Shown one piece after another: positions 1 to 8,173 of a stretch of 64,000 bases of DNA. The notes under the pieces are model-generated. The model saw only the letters and a program-made list of their open reading frames with translations. It was not told the DNA's origin and did no database searches. The DNA lies in the NCBI GenBank assembly GCA_036725605.1, contig DAIMDW010000021.1, positions 1 through 64,000 of the forward strand, given 5' to 3'. Within the stretch, counting starts at the first letter, position 1. Each line of letters opens with the position of its first letter. The DNA comes from CALBTQ01 sp036725605. GTDB lineage: Bacteria; Lernaellota; Lernaellaia; Lernaellales; Lernaellaceae. The position numbers were made by a program, and so were the translations under genes.

Positions 1-2078
1 ATGATGGTCGTTTCCTGGGCGCGGGATACGCCGGTGTAAAAGAGATTCTGGCTGTGCATGAATGAATGACTCTTGTGGATCACGACGACCGCACAGGGGA
101 ATTCACTGCCCTGGGTCTGGTGGATGGTGAGGGCATGGGCCAGCTGCAGGTCACTGAGATTGCCGTCGGATCGTTTGAGAAGGACCTCGGCGTTTTCGAA
201 TTGAACGCGCAGGTCGCCGTTGGGGAGTACCCGGGTCACGCGCCCGATGGAGCCGTTCATGATGCCCAGGTCATAGTTATTGCGGCGCTGGATGACCTTG
301 TCGTGAAGTAAAAACCGGGGGCGTCGATTGGCTTTTACCGGCTCAACATCAACACCGTGCAGCTTTTTCTGAATGAGCCGCTGGAGTTCGAGATTCAATT
401 CCTCGACACCGAGGGGGTCTTTCCGCTTCGGCGTGAGCAGCTGCACATCGTCGATGAGGTCATAGCCGAGCTTGTCGGCCAACACCGATTCATAGAGATC
501 GCAAACGAGCCGCCGCACATCCCAGGCGTCGGTGAAATTGTCGATTCGGTACCAGGGGCGGCGACCGGAGGAAAGAACGGTGTCGGATGTTTTTGCGACC
601 TTGCCGGACAGCACATCAATGGAGTTCTGTCTCAGTTCACCGGCCTGTCGCACAATGTCTGTGAGCACGACGCCGGGCACGATGCCGGTATGGATCAGAT
701 CCCGGAGCAGATCGCCGGGGCCGACAGGCGGCAGTTGGTTATGGTCGCCGACGAAAACCACGGCGGTCTTGTCGTGATCGATTGAGCGCAGCAACCGCCA
801 CGCCAGCGGGATATCCACCATCGAGGATTCGTCGACAATCACGACATTCGCATCAATGGGGTCGTCCGGCCCCTTCGCCCATTCGTGCCCGTTGAAGCCG
901 AGCAGCCGGTGAATGGTGAAGGCTTCGGTTCCGACAACCTGTTCGAGGCGTTTGGCCGCTTTTCCGGTTGGCGCGCAAAGCACCACATGGAAACCGAGGG
1001 ACTGGTAGAGCCGGGTCAGGTCTCCAACGGCGAAGGTCTTACCGCTTCCACCGCCACCGGAAATCGTGACCATCTGATTGGTGAGAGCGACGACAACAGC
1101 TTCGCGCTGTTTGGGATTGAGGTCGGGACAGAGCTTGCCATCGCGCACCTGTTGCCAGATGCCGAGCAGGTCCATCACCAGGGGATTGTCACGGTCGCCG
1201 TTCCTGAGAATCGCTTCGACCTCCCGCTCCATCATGTGGATGGACTTGCGGGCCACGAGCCAACGCCCGTCATGGGAGTCACAGGCCAGCTTTTCCTCTT
1301 TGATCAGGGCGTCCAGTTCGTGCTCGATGATGTCCCGGGAGTTCAAAGCGTCCATGGCCAGGAGCTTGTTGGCCTGTTCGATGAGGTCGGCTTCCTCAAC
1401 CCAGGTGTGCCCCTTGTCGAGGGCGGTATCGATGCAATCGATAATTCCGGCGCGTACTCGGGGCGGGAAATCCTTGGCGATGCCCATTTTACGGGCGATG
1501 GCATCCACGGTTTTATATCCGTAACCGGGGAGATCACGCACCATTTGATAGGGATTGTTATTGACGATGGAAACCGCGTCGTCGCCGTATTTCTCGATGA
1601 GCGTGCAAACCTGGTGGTGGGTCAAGCCGAAGGCCGAAAGCTCCGATGCGGCCGCGTTGCTGGCCTGGCACTGCATCCATTCGGTACGGATGTTGCGGGC
1701 GGACTCGATGGTGATGGGACCGGCTTTTGCCACCGCCTCGGGGTTCTCCACGATGACGGTTCCGAAATCGCGCCCGAACTTTTCCGCAATGCGTCGCGCC
1801 TTGACCGGCCCGAGTCCGACGAAGGCCGGGTTGTTGGCGAGATATCGCGCCAGCCCTTCTTCAGAAAGGTCCAGATTCCTGAGAATGTTTTTTGCTTCGA
1901 ATTGAGGACGTCCCTTATATGTACTCCAAGAGCCGATCAGGGTTACTTCGTCGCCCCTGTCTGCGGGGAATTTTCCGCGAAAGTCTATGTTTTCCTGGTC
2001 TTTTGATTTCAAAACACCAGCGGAAAACGTTGCGCTGGAAAAACGGACATCAACAATGGTTCCAGTGATCTCTTTCAT
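1..2078 (-). CDS. RecD2-like ATP-dependent DNA helicase, 3' end outside window
   Basis: Open frame of about 692 codons running off the left edge. It starts at an ATG that shares one base with the TAA of the upstream gene, so the two are probably translationally coupled. The N-terminal part has a helix-hairpin-helix-like stretch (GLGPVKARRIAEKFG). The helicase core shows Walker A GGGGSGKTF, a DEASM-type Walker B region (VIVDESSMVD), the motif VFVGDHNQLPPVG, and a late TIHQTQGSEF motif typical of SF1B RecD/TraA helicases. The role inferred from the family is 5'-3' unwinding during recombination or replication of a mobile element. A close paralog lies at the right edge of the window (positions 61907-64000). 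The C-terminus is not visible. Confidence 0.9.
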   Translation of the reverse strand, partial: MKEITGTIVDVRFSSATFSAGVLKSKDQENIDFRGKFPADRGDEVTLIGSWSTYKGRPQFEAKNILRNLDLSEEGLARYLANNPAFVGLGPVKARRIAEKFGRDFGTVIVENPEAVAKAGPITIESARNIRTEWMQCQASNAAASELSAFGLTHHQVCTLIEKYGDDAVSIVNNNPYQMVRDLPGYGYKTVDAIARKMGIAKDFPPRVRAGIIDCIDTALDKGHTWVEEADLIEQANKLLAMDALNSRDIIEHELDALIKEEKLACDSHDGRWLVARKSIHMMEREVEAILRNGDRDNPLVMDLLGIWQQVRDGKLCPDLNPKQREAVVVALTNQMVTISGGGGSGKTFAVGDLTRLYQSLGFHVVLCAPTGKAAKRLEQVVGTEAFTIHRLLGFNGHEWAKGPDDPIDANVVIVDESSMVDIPLAWRLLRSIDHDKTAVVFVGDHNQLPPVGPGDLLRDLIHTGIVPGVVLTDIVRQAGELRQNSIDVLSGKVAKTSDTVLSSGRRPWYRIDNFTDAWDVRRLVCDLYESVLADKLGYDLIDDVQLLTPKRKDPLGVEELNLELQRLIQKKLHGVDVEPVKANRRPRFLLHDKVIQRRNNYDLGIMNGSIGRVTRVLPNGDLRVQFENAEVLLKRSDGNLSDLQLAHALTIHQTQGSEFPCAVVVIHKSHSFMHSQNLFYTGVSRAQETTI

Positions 2079-2836
2079 TACCGTTGGTATCCTTTGGGGC
2101 GGAAGATTTCGTTGGTCAGGCCGCGTTGATGTGCTCTTCGCCAGATACGTCGACCGGCAAGCGCTCCATTGGTATAGGTCGCCCAGTTGCCTCTTACGTC
2201 ATAGCGGATTTGATGCCGACCGCCCCGGCCGGTGTTGTTGGTAGGCTTGGAAAATTCAGACCACTTGATGATGTGATAGGCGCTAATAGGCGGTTTTCTC
2301 CGCTTTCTTCTCCGCCTGTTTATTTTGTGGATTCCTGGCTCGTGTTCGATATGAACCGATGGTTGCGCCAAAAAGTCGACTATGTTCCTGGCAACACCGT
2401 CGAGATCATCGATCCATTCCGGCCAGTCTTCGAAAAACTCAAGCGGGATTCTCTCTCCGGCGGTGTTGAAGCCGAGGCGCAAGACCTTTAGATCGAATAC
2501 TGTCCCGTTTTTATCGAGTCCAATTGCCAATCCAACCAGAGAGTATTCAACATCGGGATCAATGTTTCCCGATTCCTTTTCTGCAAGGAACAAGAAGTTT
2601 TCGAACACGCTGCCCGGGCTGCCGGAACATCTGCAGCCGCCTTCCAACTCGACATAGAAAACCGGGAAAACCGGGTGGAGCACGCCCATGTCGGTTGGCA
2701 TCGGCCCTGGCTCTGATAGTATTTGCGTCGCATACCGCTGCGGGATACGAATGATGTGATTTCGCGCCTCGCGCATCAACTCCTTTAGATGTGCGGGCGT
2801 ATCTTCTCGTTCGAGAACTGAATCAAATCTGAGCAT
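2078..2836 (-). CDS. Unknown accessory protein (252 aa)
   Basis: Start chosen at ATG 2836, preceded by GGAG about 10 bases upstream and overlapping the end of the ERCC4 nuclease gene by 14 bases. The longer open frame upstream is only the nuclease gene read out of frame. The protein has a Cys-containing patch (GGCRCSG) near residue 70, an acidic central part and a strongly basic stretch (INRRRRKRRK) near residue 175. I do not recognise a family. Its position between a nuclease and a RecD2-like helicase, with overlaps on both sides, suggests a role in the same DNA-processing operon. That is inference from context only. Confidence 0.7.
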   Translation of the reverse strand: MLRFDSVLEREDTPAHLKELMREARNHIIRIPQRYATQILSEPGPMPTDMGVLHPVFPVFYVELEGGCRCSGSPGSVFENFLFLAEKESGNIDPDVEYSLVGLAIGLDKNGTVFDLKVLRLGFNTAGERIPLEFFEDWPEWIDDLDGVARNIVDFLAQPSVHIEHEPGIHKINRRRRKRRKPPISAYHIIKWSEFSKPTNNTGRGGRHQIRYDVRGNWATYTNGALAGRRIWRRAHQRGLTNEIFRPKGYQR

Positions 2837-3293
2837 TTGTTCCGGCTCCAATTTCACTTCGCGCTTCGAGTCTCTTTGCTCCTCGCAGTAAAAATTCCTG
2901 GGTAAATTTCCGGGCTGTCTGCCTGTCGCCGCAGAAGTAGACCGGCACACCGTGGTCGACGCAGATGGAAACCGTTGCGCCGAAGACCGAATGGGGATGG
3001 GCGCCCGATGGATACCGGGCCAGCAGCACATCCGGCAGTCCGGCTTCAACGACCACACAGGCAAGGGGATATTTGGCGAGCTTTGCCAATTCGCGCTTGA
3101 AGCGGTCCTTGTCCCGGATGACCGAGTGGAGAAAATCCTCGATGGATTTGCGCTCCACGGCGATGGAGGATTCCAACCCCTCGACGGAGTAATCACCGGC
3201 AGGCAATGCACAGCGGTTCGTAACTGCCCATCGGCTGTCGAATTCATACGGAAGCTGCTCGCGGGTGTCCGCGATTATCGTGATCGGCTCCAT
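2823..3293 (-). CDS. ERCC4-type nuclease
   Basis: 156 aa from ATG 3293, two bases after the stop of the DUF669-like gene. The N-terminus carries the ERCC4/XPF signature: an Asp in ADTREQLPY and the VERKS motif about 45 residues later, which together form the metal-binding nuclease site. It is a stand-alone nuclease domain without helicase or HhH domains, as in phage and plasmid versions. It probably cuts branched or flap DNA during recombination together with the neighbouring Sak4-like annealing ATPase and PD-(D/E)XK nuclease. The open frame extends upstream of the chosen start, but that part overlaps the preceding gene and lacks a ribosome site. Confidence 0.85.
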   Translation of the reverse strand: MEPITIIADTREQLPYEFDSRWAVTNRCALPAGDYSVEGLESSIAVERKSIEDFLHSVIRDKDRFKRELAKLAKYPLACVVVEAGLPDVLLARYPSGAHPHSVFGATVSICVDHGVPVYFCGDRQTARKFTQEFLLRGAKRLEARSEIGAGTNAQI

Positions 3294-3295
3294 GG

Positions 3296-3763
3296 CTAAA
3301 AGGACGACAGCGCGTCTTTGGATGCGCTTTTGTAGTTGTCGTCCGGGTCCTCGGTCACGATGCGGCGGTTGATGTAGACATTGGAAAACTCGCCGCGCGT
3401 CTTTTTCGTGACCTCGAGCTTGATGTCCAGGAGGGCATTGAGCCGGTTGCCCAGGTCGGAAAACCGCTCCAGCACCAAACCGCAGGTGTGCAGGTCGTTT
3501 TTCAGGTACTTGATATTCTCGGCGGTGGCCATGACGCTGTTGCGGAAGATCATCCGCCCGGCATGATTCGGACCGAGTACGCGCAACTGCCACTTGAGCA
3601 TCGGATTGCCGCTGGATTGGGCGCGGGCCAGTTCCACTTTCTCGATGGCAACCTGGTATTTGCCGTCCGGCACGTCGTCGAACTTGTTCTCCTCGATGGG
3701 AGCGGCCTCGTAATCCTCATCCCATACCGAAAGGTCGATGTCGTTATTGTTGAAGTCACTCAT
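3296..3763 (-). CDS. DUF669-family phage-type protein, probable ssDNA-binding
   Basis: 155 aa, acidic N-terminus. The block VPDGKYQVAIEKVELA followed by GNPMLKWQLRVLGPNHAGR and YLKNDLHTCGL matches DUF669, a phage family usually encoded beside annealing ATPases and nucleases and thought to work with single-stranded DNA. It lies directly downstream of the Sak4-like gene and two bases before the ERCC4 nuclease start, so it is part of the leftward recombination operon. The family assignment rests on motif recall. The DNA-binding role is inferred from family and context. Confidence 0.8.
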   Translation of the reverse strand: MSDFNNNDIDLSVWDEDYEAAPIEENKFDDVPDGKYQVAIEKVELARAQSSGNPMLKWQLRVLGPNHAGRMIFRNSVMATAENIKYLKNDLHTCGLVLERFSDLGNRLNALLDIKLEVTKKTRGEFSNVYINRRIVTEDPDDNYKSASKDALSSF

Positions 3764-3781
3764 TGGGGTGTTCCTCCGTGG

Positions 3782-4528
3782 TTATTGGTTTTTCTTGGTC
3801 GTGGACTGGGTTTTGGCTTCGCTCGTGGGTTTGCCGCTGAACGCCTGCGCGAAAGCGTCGTAATTCAGGTCGAGTACTGCAGGCAGACGACCGGTGCGGT
3901 CACCGGCCTCAAAACTCGGATGGGGCTGTGTGCGAATGACCCGGCGGATGGATTGCTTACTGTCGTCGGCACGCACGATGTCCTGGTCGAAAAAGAGGAT
4001 CATGTCGCTCATGGCGAGGATCAGCTTCCGGGGTCGATCCGGCAGCGACGGCACGATCTTGCTGTACGCGCCGGTGCGGGTCTGCACTTCCTTGGCCTGC
4101 GCATGGGAGATCAGCACTAGGCCGTAGGGCAGCATCGACAGCTTGGTCAGCACGCGATGAAACTCGTTGAGGATCAACGCATAGCCCTTGCCGTAGGGCA
4201 TATCCGCCTCATGCTCGATCTTGTGTTTTTCGCAAACATGCTGGCGGCACAGGGTCCAGAGGTTGTCCACGGTGTCGATGACGATGGTCCGAAAATCGTG
4301 GGCGCCCTCGGCCAGTTCACGGCAGGCGTCGAGGAATTTCTCCCAGTTGTCGATGTCGATCTTGAAAACCGACAGCGCATTGTGCCCGGCTTCGGTGGCG
4401 AGAATGATCGCGTTTTCAAAACCGGATGCGACGGTGGTTTTGCCGATTTTCTCCTGGCCGTAAATGGTGATCACGTAATCGGCCAGGCTCTGTTTCGGCT
4501 TCGATTTTTCCTTGGGCAGTAAAGTCAT
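3782..4528 (-). CDS. Sak4-like RecA-fold ATPase (AAA_24), single-strand annealing type
   Basis: 248 aa. The Walker A is GQEKIGKTT near residues 24-32, the Walker B-like segment is TIVIDT near 81-86, and a LVLISHAQ segment follows near 140. This matches the phage RecA-like ATPases called Sak4, which promote annealing with an SSB partner. It is followed by the DUF669-like gene and preceded by a PD-(D/E)XK nuclease, a typical recombination trio. A scrambled fragment of a related gene occurs in the core region at 17426-17590 with its two blocks in reversed order. Confidence 0.85.
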   Translation of the reverse strand: MTLLPKEKSKPKQSLADYVITIYGQEKIGKTTVASGFENAIILATEAGHNALSVFKIDIDNWEKFLDACRELAEGAHDFRTIVIDTVDNLWTLCRQHVCEKHKIEHEADMPYGKGYALILNEFHRVLTKLSMLPYGLVLISHAQAKEVQTRTGAYSKIVPSLPDRPRKLILAMSDMILFFDQDIVRADDSKQSIRRVIRTQPHPSFEAGDRTGRLPAVLDLNYDAFAQAFSGKPTSEAKTQSTTKKNQ

Positions 4529-4540
4529 ATTGTCCTCCTG

Positions 4541-5563
4541 TTAAAAAACGGGTTTGTCATGCGGGTCGGATTCGTCGTCGGTCAGTTCGCTGTGGGGCGG
4601 CTCGATGCGGTACAGGTTCTCCCGCACCGCCGGGGAGAAATCGCTGGAGCACAGCGGGTGATAGGCGCACGGGCGGCCATACCGAAAGCAGTGCGCGGGA
4701 TTTTGCGGATAGACGCCGCGCCGCCGAAAGTGCAGCAGCATCTGCGTCATCTCCCAGAGGTGGGAGCGCAGCGCCTGAAAACGATCACGGGAGATGATCA
4801 GGTGCTCGCGATGAAACATGCCGGGGTCGAGATACTTTTCCGCGAGCCGTGCCTGAAAAGCCTCGTCGGACTCGGGCATCCGGCGCTTGGCCGAGGATTT
4901 GCCGGTTTTTGACTTGGCGATTAGCGCCGCGCGCCGGGCTTCGAATTCCTCTTCGGTTTCGCCCTGGGACTGTTGGAGCCGGGCTTTGACGATCACGTTG
5001 TAGAGCACCCCGGCCACACGGACGCCCAGGGCCTTTTCCACGTAATGCGCGTACAGCGTCGTCTGGAAATCGCTCCACAACCGTTCGAGATAGCCGCCGT
5101 CCAGGGAGCCCGCCGTTTTGTGTTCGAGGATCAGGTGCTCGTCGCCGAGCCGGATAATGCCGTCGACTTTTCCGGCGAAATGGAAGGTGCGGGATGTTGC
5201 GCCGGTCGCCGGGTTTATGATGGGACCGTCGATGGGCTTTTCGAGAGCGATGACCTCGAAGTCCTCTGACGGATATCGCTCCACATAGGCCCGCATCATT
5301 GCCGTGGCCAGGTGCCAATCCCGGCGTTGATCATCATCACCGGCGCGATTCGGATAGCTGCGGTCGATGAAATCGAGCACCCGGGAAAGGTCGTGGTGCT
5401 CGTGCCAGAGCTTGAGGCAGCCGTGAAAGACGGAGCCGAATGACAGGTTCGGATCGCTGGCCTGTGGGACCAACTGTTGGCCGTAGCGAAGATCGCCCTT
5501 CATCGGGCAGTCGCCGTAGGTGGTGAGCATCGAATACGTGGCGGTCAAACGTGGACTCGTCAT
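4541..5563 (-). CDS. PD-(D/E)XK exonuclease, Cas4/AddB-like
   Basis: 340 aa. The early segment YSMLTTYGDCPMKGDLRY is followed by GKVDGIIRL and LILEHKTAG, giving the Asp and Glu-x-Lys of the PD-(D/E)XK site (PDDEXK_1 type). The C-terminus has a Cys cluster (CFRYGRPCAYHPLC) which, with the early Cys, resembles the Fe-S ligands of Cas4/AddB nucleases. The start ATG overlaps the TGA of the upstream gene (ATGA). It is expected to resect DNA ends to feed the Sak4-like annealing ATPase downstream. Confidence 0.85.
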   Translation of the reverse strand: MTSPRLTATYSMLTTYGDCPMKGDLRYGQQLVPQASDPNLSFGSVFHGCLKLWHEHHDLSRVLDFIDRSYPNRAGDDDQRRDWHLATAMMRAYVERYPSEDFEVIALEKPIDGPIINPATGATSRTFHFAGKVDGIIRLGDEHLILEHKTAGSLDGGYLERLWSDFQTTLYAHYVEKALGVRVAGVLYNVIVKARLQQSQGETEEEFEARRAALIAKSKTGKSSAKRRMPESDEAFQARLAEKYLDPGMFHREHLIISRDRFQALRSHLWEMTQMLLHFRRRGVYPQNPAHCFRYGRPCAYHPLCSSDFSPAVRENLYRIEPPHSELTDDESDPHDKPVF

Positions 5564-5964
5564 GAGACTTTCTCCTTGCGGGAATGGCGGGAAATGAATG
5601 CGTCGACGGGCATCAACTCGCCGTTGGAAAGGAATTTCGGACCGGGAACGGCCGGGCGGATCGAATCATCGCGGGGCGTTGCGCCATTGGATTTCGAGGG
5701 CGCCGCGTCTCGCCTGTCCGGTTTTCGCTGCAGTCCCCAGAAAAGGTCGACCCGCCGGAACTGCCCATGCTTGAGGCTCTTGCAGGTCACCAGGTCGGCG
5801 AAAAGCGTCTGGAGCCAGCGGCCGTTTTTGTTGCGGGTGCTGATCTTGAGCTTCGCTTCTCCGGCGTCGACGACCTCGTAAATTCGGTCCGGTATCAGCG
5901 AGCCTTTGATCGCGTGCGCGCCGAAATAATCGAGGATGTATTGCCGTATCGCCTTCGCGCCCAT
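5560..5964 (-). CDS. Unknown small protein of the recombination operon (134 aa)
   Basis: Start placed at ATG 5964 (AAAGG six bases upstream). The frame stays open to ATG 6090, which has a strong AGGAGG site, and even to 6138, so a longer protein with an Arg/Lys-rich extension is possible. I prefer the short form because codon third positions in the extension are unlike the neighbouring genes. The N-terminal half (AIRQYILDYFG, LIPDRIYEV, LKISTRNKNGRWLQ) looks folded. The C-terminal 50 residues are polar and low in complexity. The family is not recognised. Its stop overlaps the nuclease start. Confidence 0.6.
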   Translation of the reverse strand: MGAKAIRQYILDYFGAHAIKGSLIPDRIYEVVDAGEAKLKISTRNKNGRWLQTLFADLVTCKSLKHGQFRRVDLFWGLQRKPDRRDAAPSKSNGATPRDDSIRPAVPGPKFLSNGELMPVDAFISRHSRKEKVS

Positions 5965-5999
5965 GGTCTGCCTTTCTTCTGAGTGGGCCGGTTGCCGGT

Positions 6000-6048
6000 T
6001 TTTTTGGCCTTCACTTTGAAAAGCAGGGCGAGGGGCGATTCGTGACAC
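6000..6048 (-). repeat. Leader repeat, copy C
   Basis: Read on the minus strand: GTGTCACG, 16 bases, then GCTTTT, then CAAAGT and an A-rich tract. The same TGTCACG-N16-GCTTTT spacing occurs at 6091-6138 and 8174-8224. This copy has lost the clean Shine-Dalgarno sequence (GTGAAGGCC instead of GTAGGAGGC). Confidence 0.55.
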
Positions 6049-6090
6049 TTTCCGTTTCGGAAATTTTCGCCGCTGATTTCGTTCGGTCAT

Positions 6091-6138
6091 TTTTTGCCTC
6101 CTACTTCTAAAAGCAGCGCCCCGGGTCCGGCGTGACAT
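6091..6138 (-). repeat. Leader repeat, copy B
   Basis: Minus strand ATGTCACG-N16-GCTTTT followed by AGAAGTAGGAGGCAAAAA and then ATG 6090. Its first ATG overlaps the stop of the sigma-like gene (TGATG). It could be a regulatory leader carrying a strong ribosome site, or a short coding start. The three copies share spacing but not the 16 internal bases. Confidence 0.6.
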
Positions 6139-6908
6139 CACGGCTGGGAGTTTTTGCTTTTTCGGAGGCGATTGAGAGCGCGGCGAAACCGCTGGCGAGC
6201 GTTTTCCTCTTTGATTCCAAGTTGCTGCGCGAGTTCGGCAAAGGGCACGTTGCAGACCAGCCGCCCGACGATCAATTCGCAATCGGTGGGTTTGATCGAA
6301 AACCGGGCGCGCAGCGCATCCTTTAACAGGGACGCATCGAAATCGGCCCGCATGGATTCTGGCGAAGCAATTTGCTCCCAGATGGTTTTCATGCCGGTCG
6401 GAGAATTATCGGGGGCCTGGACGGTGGGCGTGCCATTCGCCGACACCTCGTCCACGTATTTCTTTTTGACTTTCCTGCGGACGTTGAGTTGCAGGGTCGC
6501 GGCCACGCGATTCCGAGCCTCGAAATCCCACTGCGTAATTTCCCGATGAAACGCCCAGAAAATATCGTTGGTCAGTTTCGCTTCGGGTTCGCGGGTGTTT
6601 CGGGCGTGGGGCAGCAGCGCGCTGAAAACGCGATCCAGCGCTGGGAACATGGCGACGAAAAGCAGGGCGCGCACTGTCGGCAGCAACGCCGCATCATCGT
6701 GGGCGCACCGGATGATCGCGCCTAAAAGGACGTTTTTCTCCTCTGGGTCGCCCGCCGACGAGTCATGAAGAAAGCGCAGAAGATCATCCGCGCACGAAAA
6801 CCGGCTCAGCGATTCGTGTGCCTCGCGGATCCTTTCAAAATCCTGCTGCGCTTTTTGTTGTTGAAGATAAAGAGCCGACTCTTCCCAAAGAGATTTCCAA
6901 AAATGCAC
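6138..6908 (-). CDS. Sigma-70-like HTH regulator of the mobile element
   Basis: 256 aa. The last 50 residues contain a region-4-type helix-turn-helix: DCELIVGRLVCNVPFAELAQ followed by QLGIKEENARQRFRRALNRL and a basic tail. The N-terminal 130 residues are helical and do not show a canonical region 2, so this is a divergent or phage-type sigma-like protein rather than a clear ECF factor. It sits between the Com-like gene and the nuclease genes and could drive the operon. Paired 21-bp repeats lie just upstream at 6928-6979. The HTH call is from sequence; the sigma role is inference. Confidence 0.65.
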   Translation of the reverse strand: MHFWKSLWEESALYLQQQKAQQDFERIREAHESLSRFSCADDLLRFLHDSSAGDPEEKNVLLGAIIRCAHDDAALLPTVRALLFVAMFPALDRVFSALLPHARNTREPEAKLTNDIFWAFHREITQWDFEARNRVAATLQLNVRRKVKKKYVDEVSANGTPTVQAPDNSPTGMKTIWEQIASPESMRADFDASLLKDALRARFSIKPTDCELIVGRLVCNVPFAELAQQLGIKEENARQRFRRALNRLRKSKNSQP

Positions 6909-6927
6909 GACGCCGACCTCTTAGGCC

Positions 6928-6979
6928 GGGCGTCGCGCACCTCTCAGAACCTACGAATGGGCGTCTGGCACCTCTGAAA
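6928..6979. repeat. Pair of 21-bp direct repeats upstream of the sigma-like gene
   Basis: The units at 6928-6948 and 6959-6979 share GGGCGTC and GCACCTCT with two mismatched bases between these blocks (17 of 21 identical). They are 31 bp apart, about three helical turns. A degenerate half unit overlaps the start of the sigma-like gene. The pair lies in the 79-bp gap between two co-oriented genes and may be an operator. Confidence 0.5.
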
Positions 6980-6987
6980 ATGAAAGA

Positions 6988-7194
6988 TTATTGGTTTGTG
7001 GAATTTTCCATCATTGTTGATGAGACCTTCAGCACATTGAGACGACCGCATTTCGGGCAGACGCCCTGAAGACGTGCTGTCCCATCGGCGGCTTCGGCCG
7101 TGTATTGGCTTTTGCGGTTTCGGACCGTGACCCGCCCGTCGGCGACTTTGCCCAGAAGCTTTCCGCACTTTTCGCAATTCCAGTTTCCGCTCAT
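6988..7194 (-). CDS. Com-like zinc-ribbon protein
   Basis: 68 aa from ATG 7194, with GGAGGG eight bases upstream. Two knuckles, CEKCGKLLGK and CPKCGRLNVL, are separated by about 35 residues, giving a four-Cys zinc ribbon. The pattern resembles the Com proteins of Mu-like phages, small zinc-binding regulators of translation. It follows the LexA-like gene across a terminator and precedes the sigma-like gene. The regulatory role is inferred from similarity. Confidence 0.7.
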   Translation of the reverse strand: MSGNWNCEKCGKLLGKVADGRVTVRNRKSQYTAEAADGTARLQGVCPKCGRLNVLKVSSTMMENSTNQ

Positions 7195-7364
7195 GGAATT
7201 CCCTCCGTTTTTCAATTCTTTTTGACTTCGTGGTTGCATAGCTACACCTCTCCGATTGAACGGAATTCACCGTTGAAGTTTTTGAATAATTTCTTCCGCA
7301 TGGGGCGAGATGGAGCACGCGCTCCTGCCCCTCGGGACTCGGTTTAACCCAATTAAAAAAACCA

Positions 7365-7411
7365 ATAAAAAAAGGCCCACCTCCCTGCAGCGATGCTCGG
7401 AAGTGGACCTT
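7365..7411 (-). terminator. Intrinsic terminator after the LexA-like gene
   Basis: On the minus strand AAGGTCCAC pairs with GTGGGCCTT (one mismatch) and is followed by a run of seven T. It lies about 90 bases after the LexA-like stop, before the Com-like gene. Confidence 0.75.
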
Positions 7412-7497
7412 AGTTCACGGAAGCCGCGCTCCCGTGGTGAAGGTATCTCAGCCCTTCATGAATAATTTGTCATGTTGAGGGCAAGCGCCCTCGCGTT

Positions 7498-8100
7498 TCA
7501 GTACGTTCTGAACGAGGCGATTACTTTGCCCTGAATTCGAACGAGTTCAGCATCGTAATGTTGCGATTCCATCGTGTGGTTAGCCGGTTTCAATTCGACT
7601 TTTCGACCTCTCTGATAGAACCTCTTGATCGTCGCCTCCTCGTTCTCGATTAGCACCAGGGCGATCTCACCATTGTCGACAGTTTCCTGCTGGCAAATGA
7701 TGACCATGTCGCCGTCCAAAATGCCCGCCTCGATCATGCTGTCGCCTTTGACCTTGAGCGCGAAGACGTTTTTTCCGCGCACCCGCGAGCCGTCCACCGT
7801 GAGATGCCCCTCGTGATTTTCGAGGGCGGGGGCCGGTTCGCCCGCGGTCGTCCAGCCGAGAATCGGCACGGACCGAGGCACGATTCCTTCGCCTTCCACG
7901 AGGCGGATGCCCCGCGACCGGCTTTTCACGCGTTCCACGATTCCCTTGGATTGCAGGGCGGCGATGTGCTCATGCACCGTGGAGATGCCGATATTGAAGT
8001 GATCGCCGATCTCATGGAGCGTCGGCGGCATGGTTTGGTCTTGAACCCGCTGCCTGATGAATTCCACGATCTGGCGTTGTCTTTTCGGCAAAATGCTCAT
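7498..8100 (-). CDS. lexA: LexA-type SOS repressor / S24 autoprotease
   Basis: 200 aa from ATG 8100, with AGGAGG seven bases upstream. The N-terminal winged HTH covers residues 1-65 (PPTLHEIGDHFNIGISTVHE). The Ala86-Gly87 cleavage site lies in TTAGEP, the catalytic Ser121 in GDSMI, and the Lys159 in ATIKRF. All self-cleavage residues are present, so RecA-stimulated autoproteolysis is expected. A perfect-armed palindrome lies 30 bases upstream of the start, between this gene and the divergent recombinase operon, so it probably represses both itself and the integrase genes until DNA damage. It may be the element's own repressor rather than the host LexA. Confidence 0.92.
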   Translation of the reverse strand: MSILPKRQRQIVEFIRQRVQDQTMPPTLHEIGDHFNIGISTVHEHIAALQSKGIVERVKSRSRGIRLVEGEGIVPRSVPILGWTTAGEPAPALENHEGHLTVDGSRVRGKNVFALKVKGDSMIEAGILDGDMVIICQQETVDNGEIALVLIENEEATIKRFYQRGRKVELKPANHTMESQHYDAELVRIQGKVIASFRTY

Positions 8101-8130
8101 CGTTCCTCCTGCATCCGACTTCAATCTATA

Positions 8131-8150
8131 ACCCGAAAAACTTTTCGGGT
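8131..8150. promoter_or_regulatory. LexA-box candidate palindrome
   Basis: ACCCGAAAA-AC-TTTTCGGGT: two 9-bp arms around a 2-bp centre, located between the divergent LexA-like and recombinase operons. On the minus strand TTATAG follows the palindrome and could be the lexA -10 element. Position and symmetry fit an autoregulatory operator. Confidence 0.8.
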
Positions 8151-8173
8151 CAACCCAAAATCGAAAAAAAAAT

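Noticed and set aside
885..2006. Plus-strand open frame of 373 codons over the left helicase gene
   Set aside because: The minus strand encodes a clear RecD2-like helicase with all motifs in order; this frame has none and is its shadow. The same occurs at 61694-62848.
5560..6282. Longer version of the small protein gene starting near 6282
   Set aside because: It would run through the end of the sigma-like gene in another frame; the extension is Arg/Ser-rich with codon use unlike its neighbours. A shorter start was kept, with 6090 noted as an alternative.
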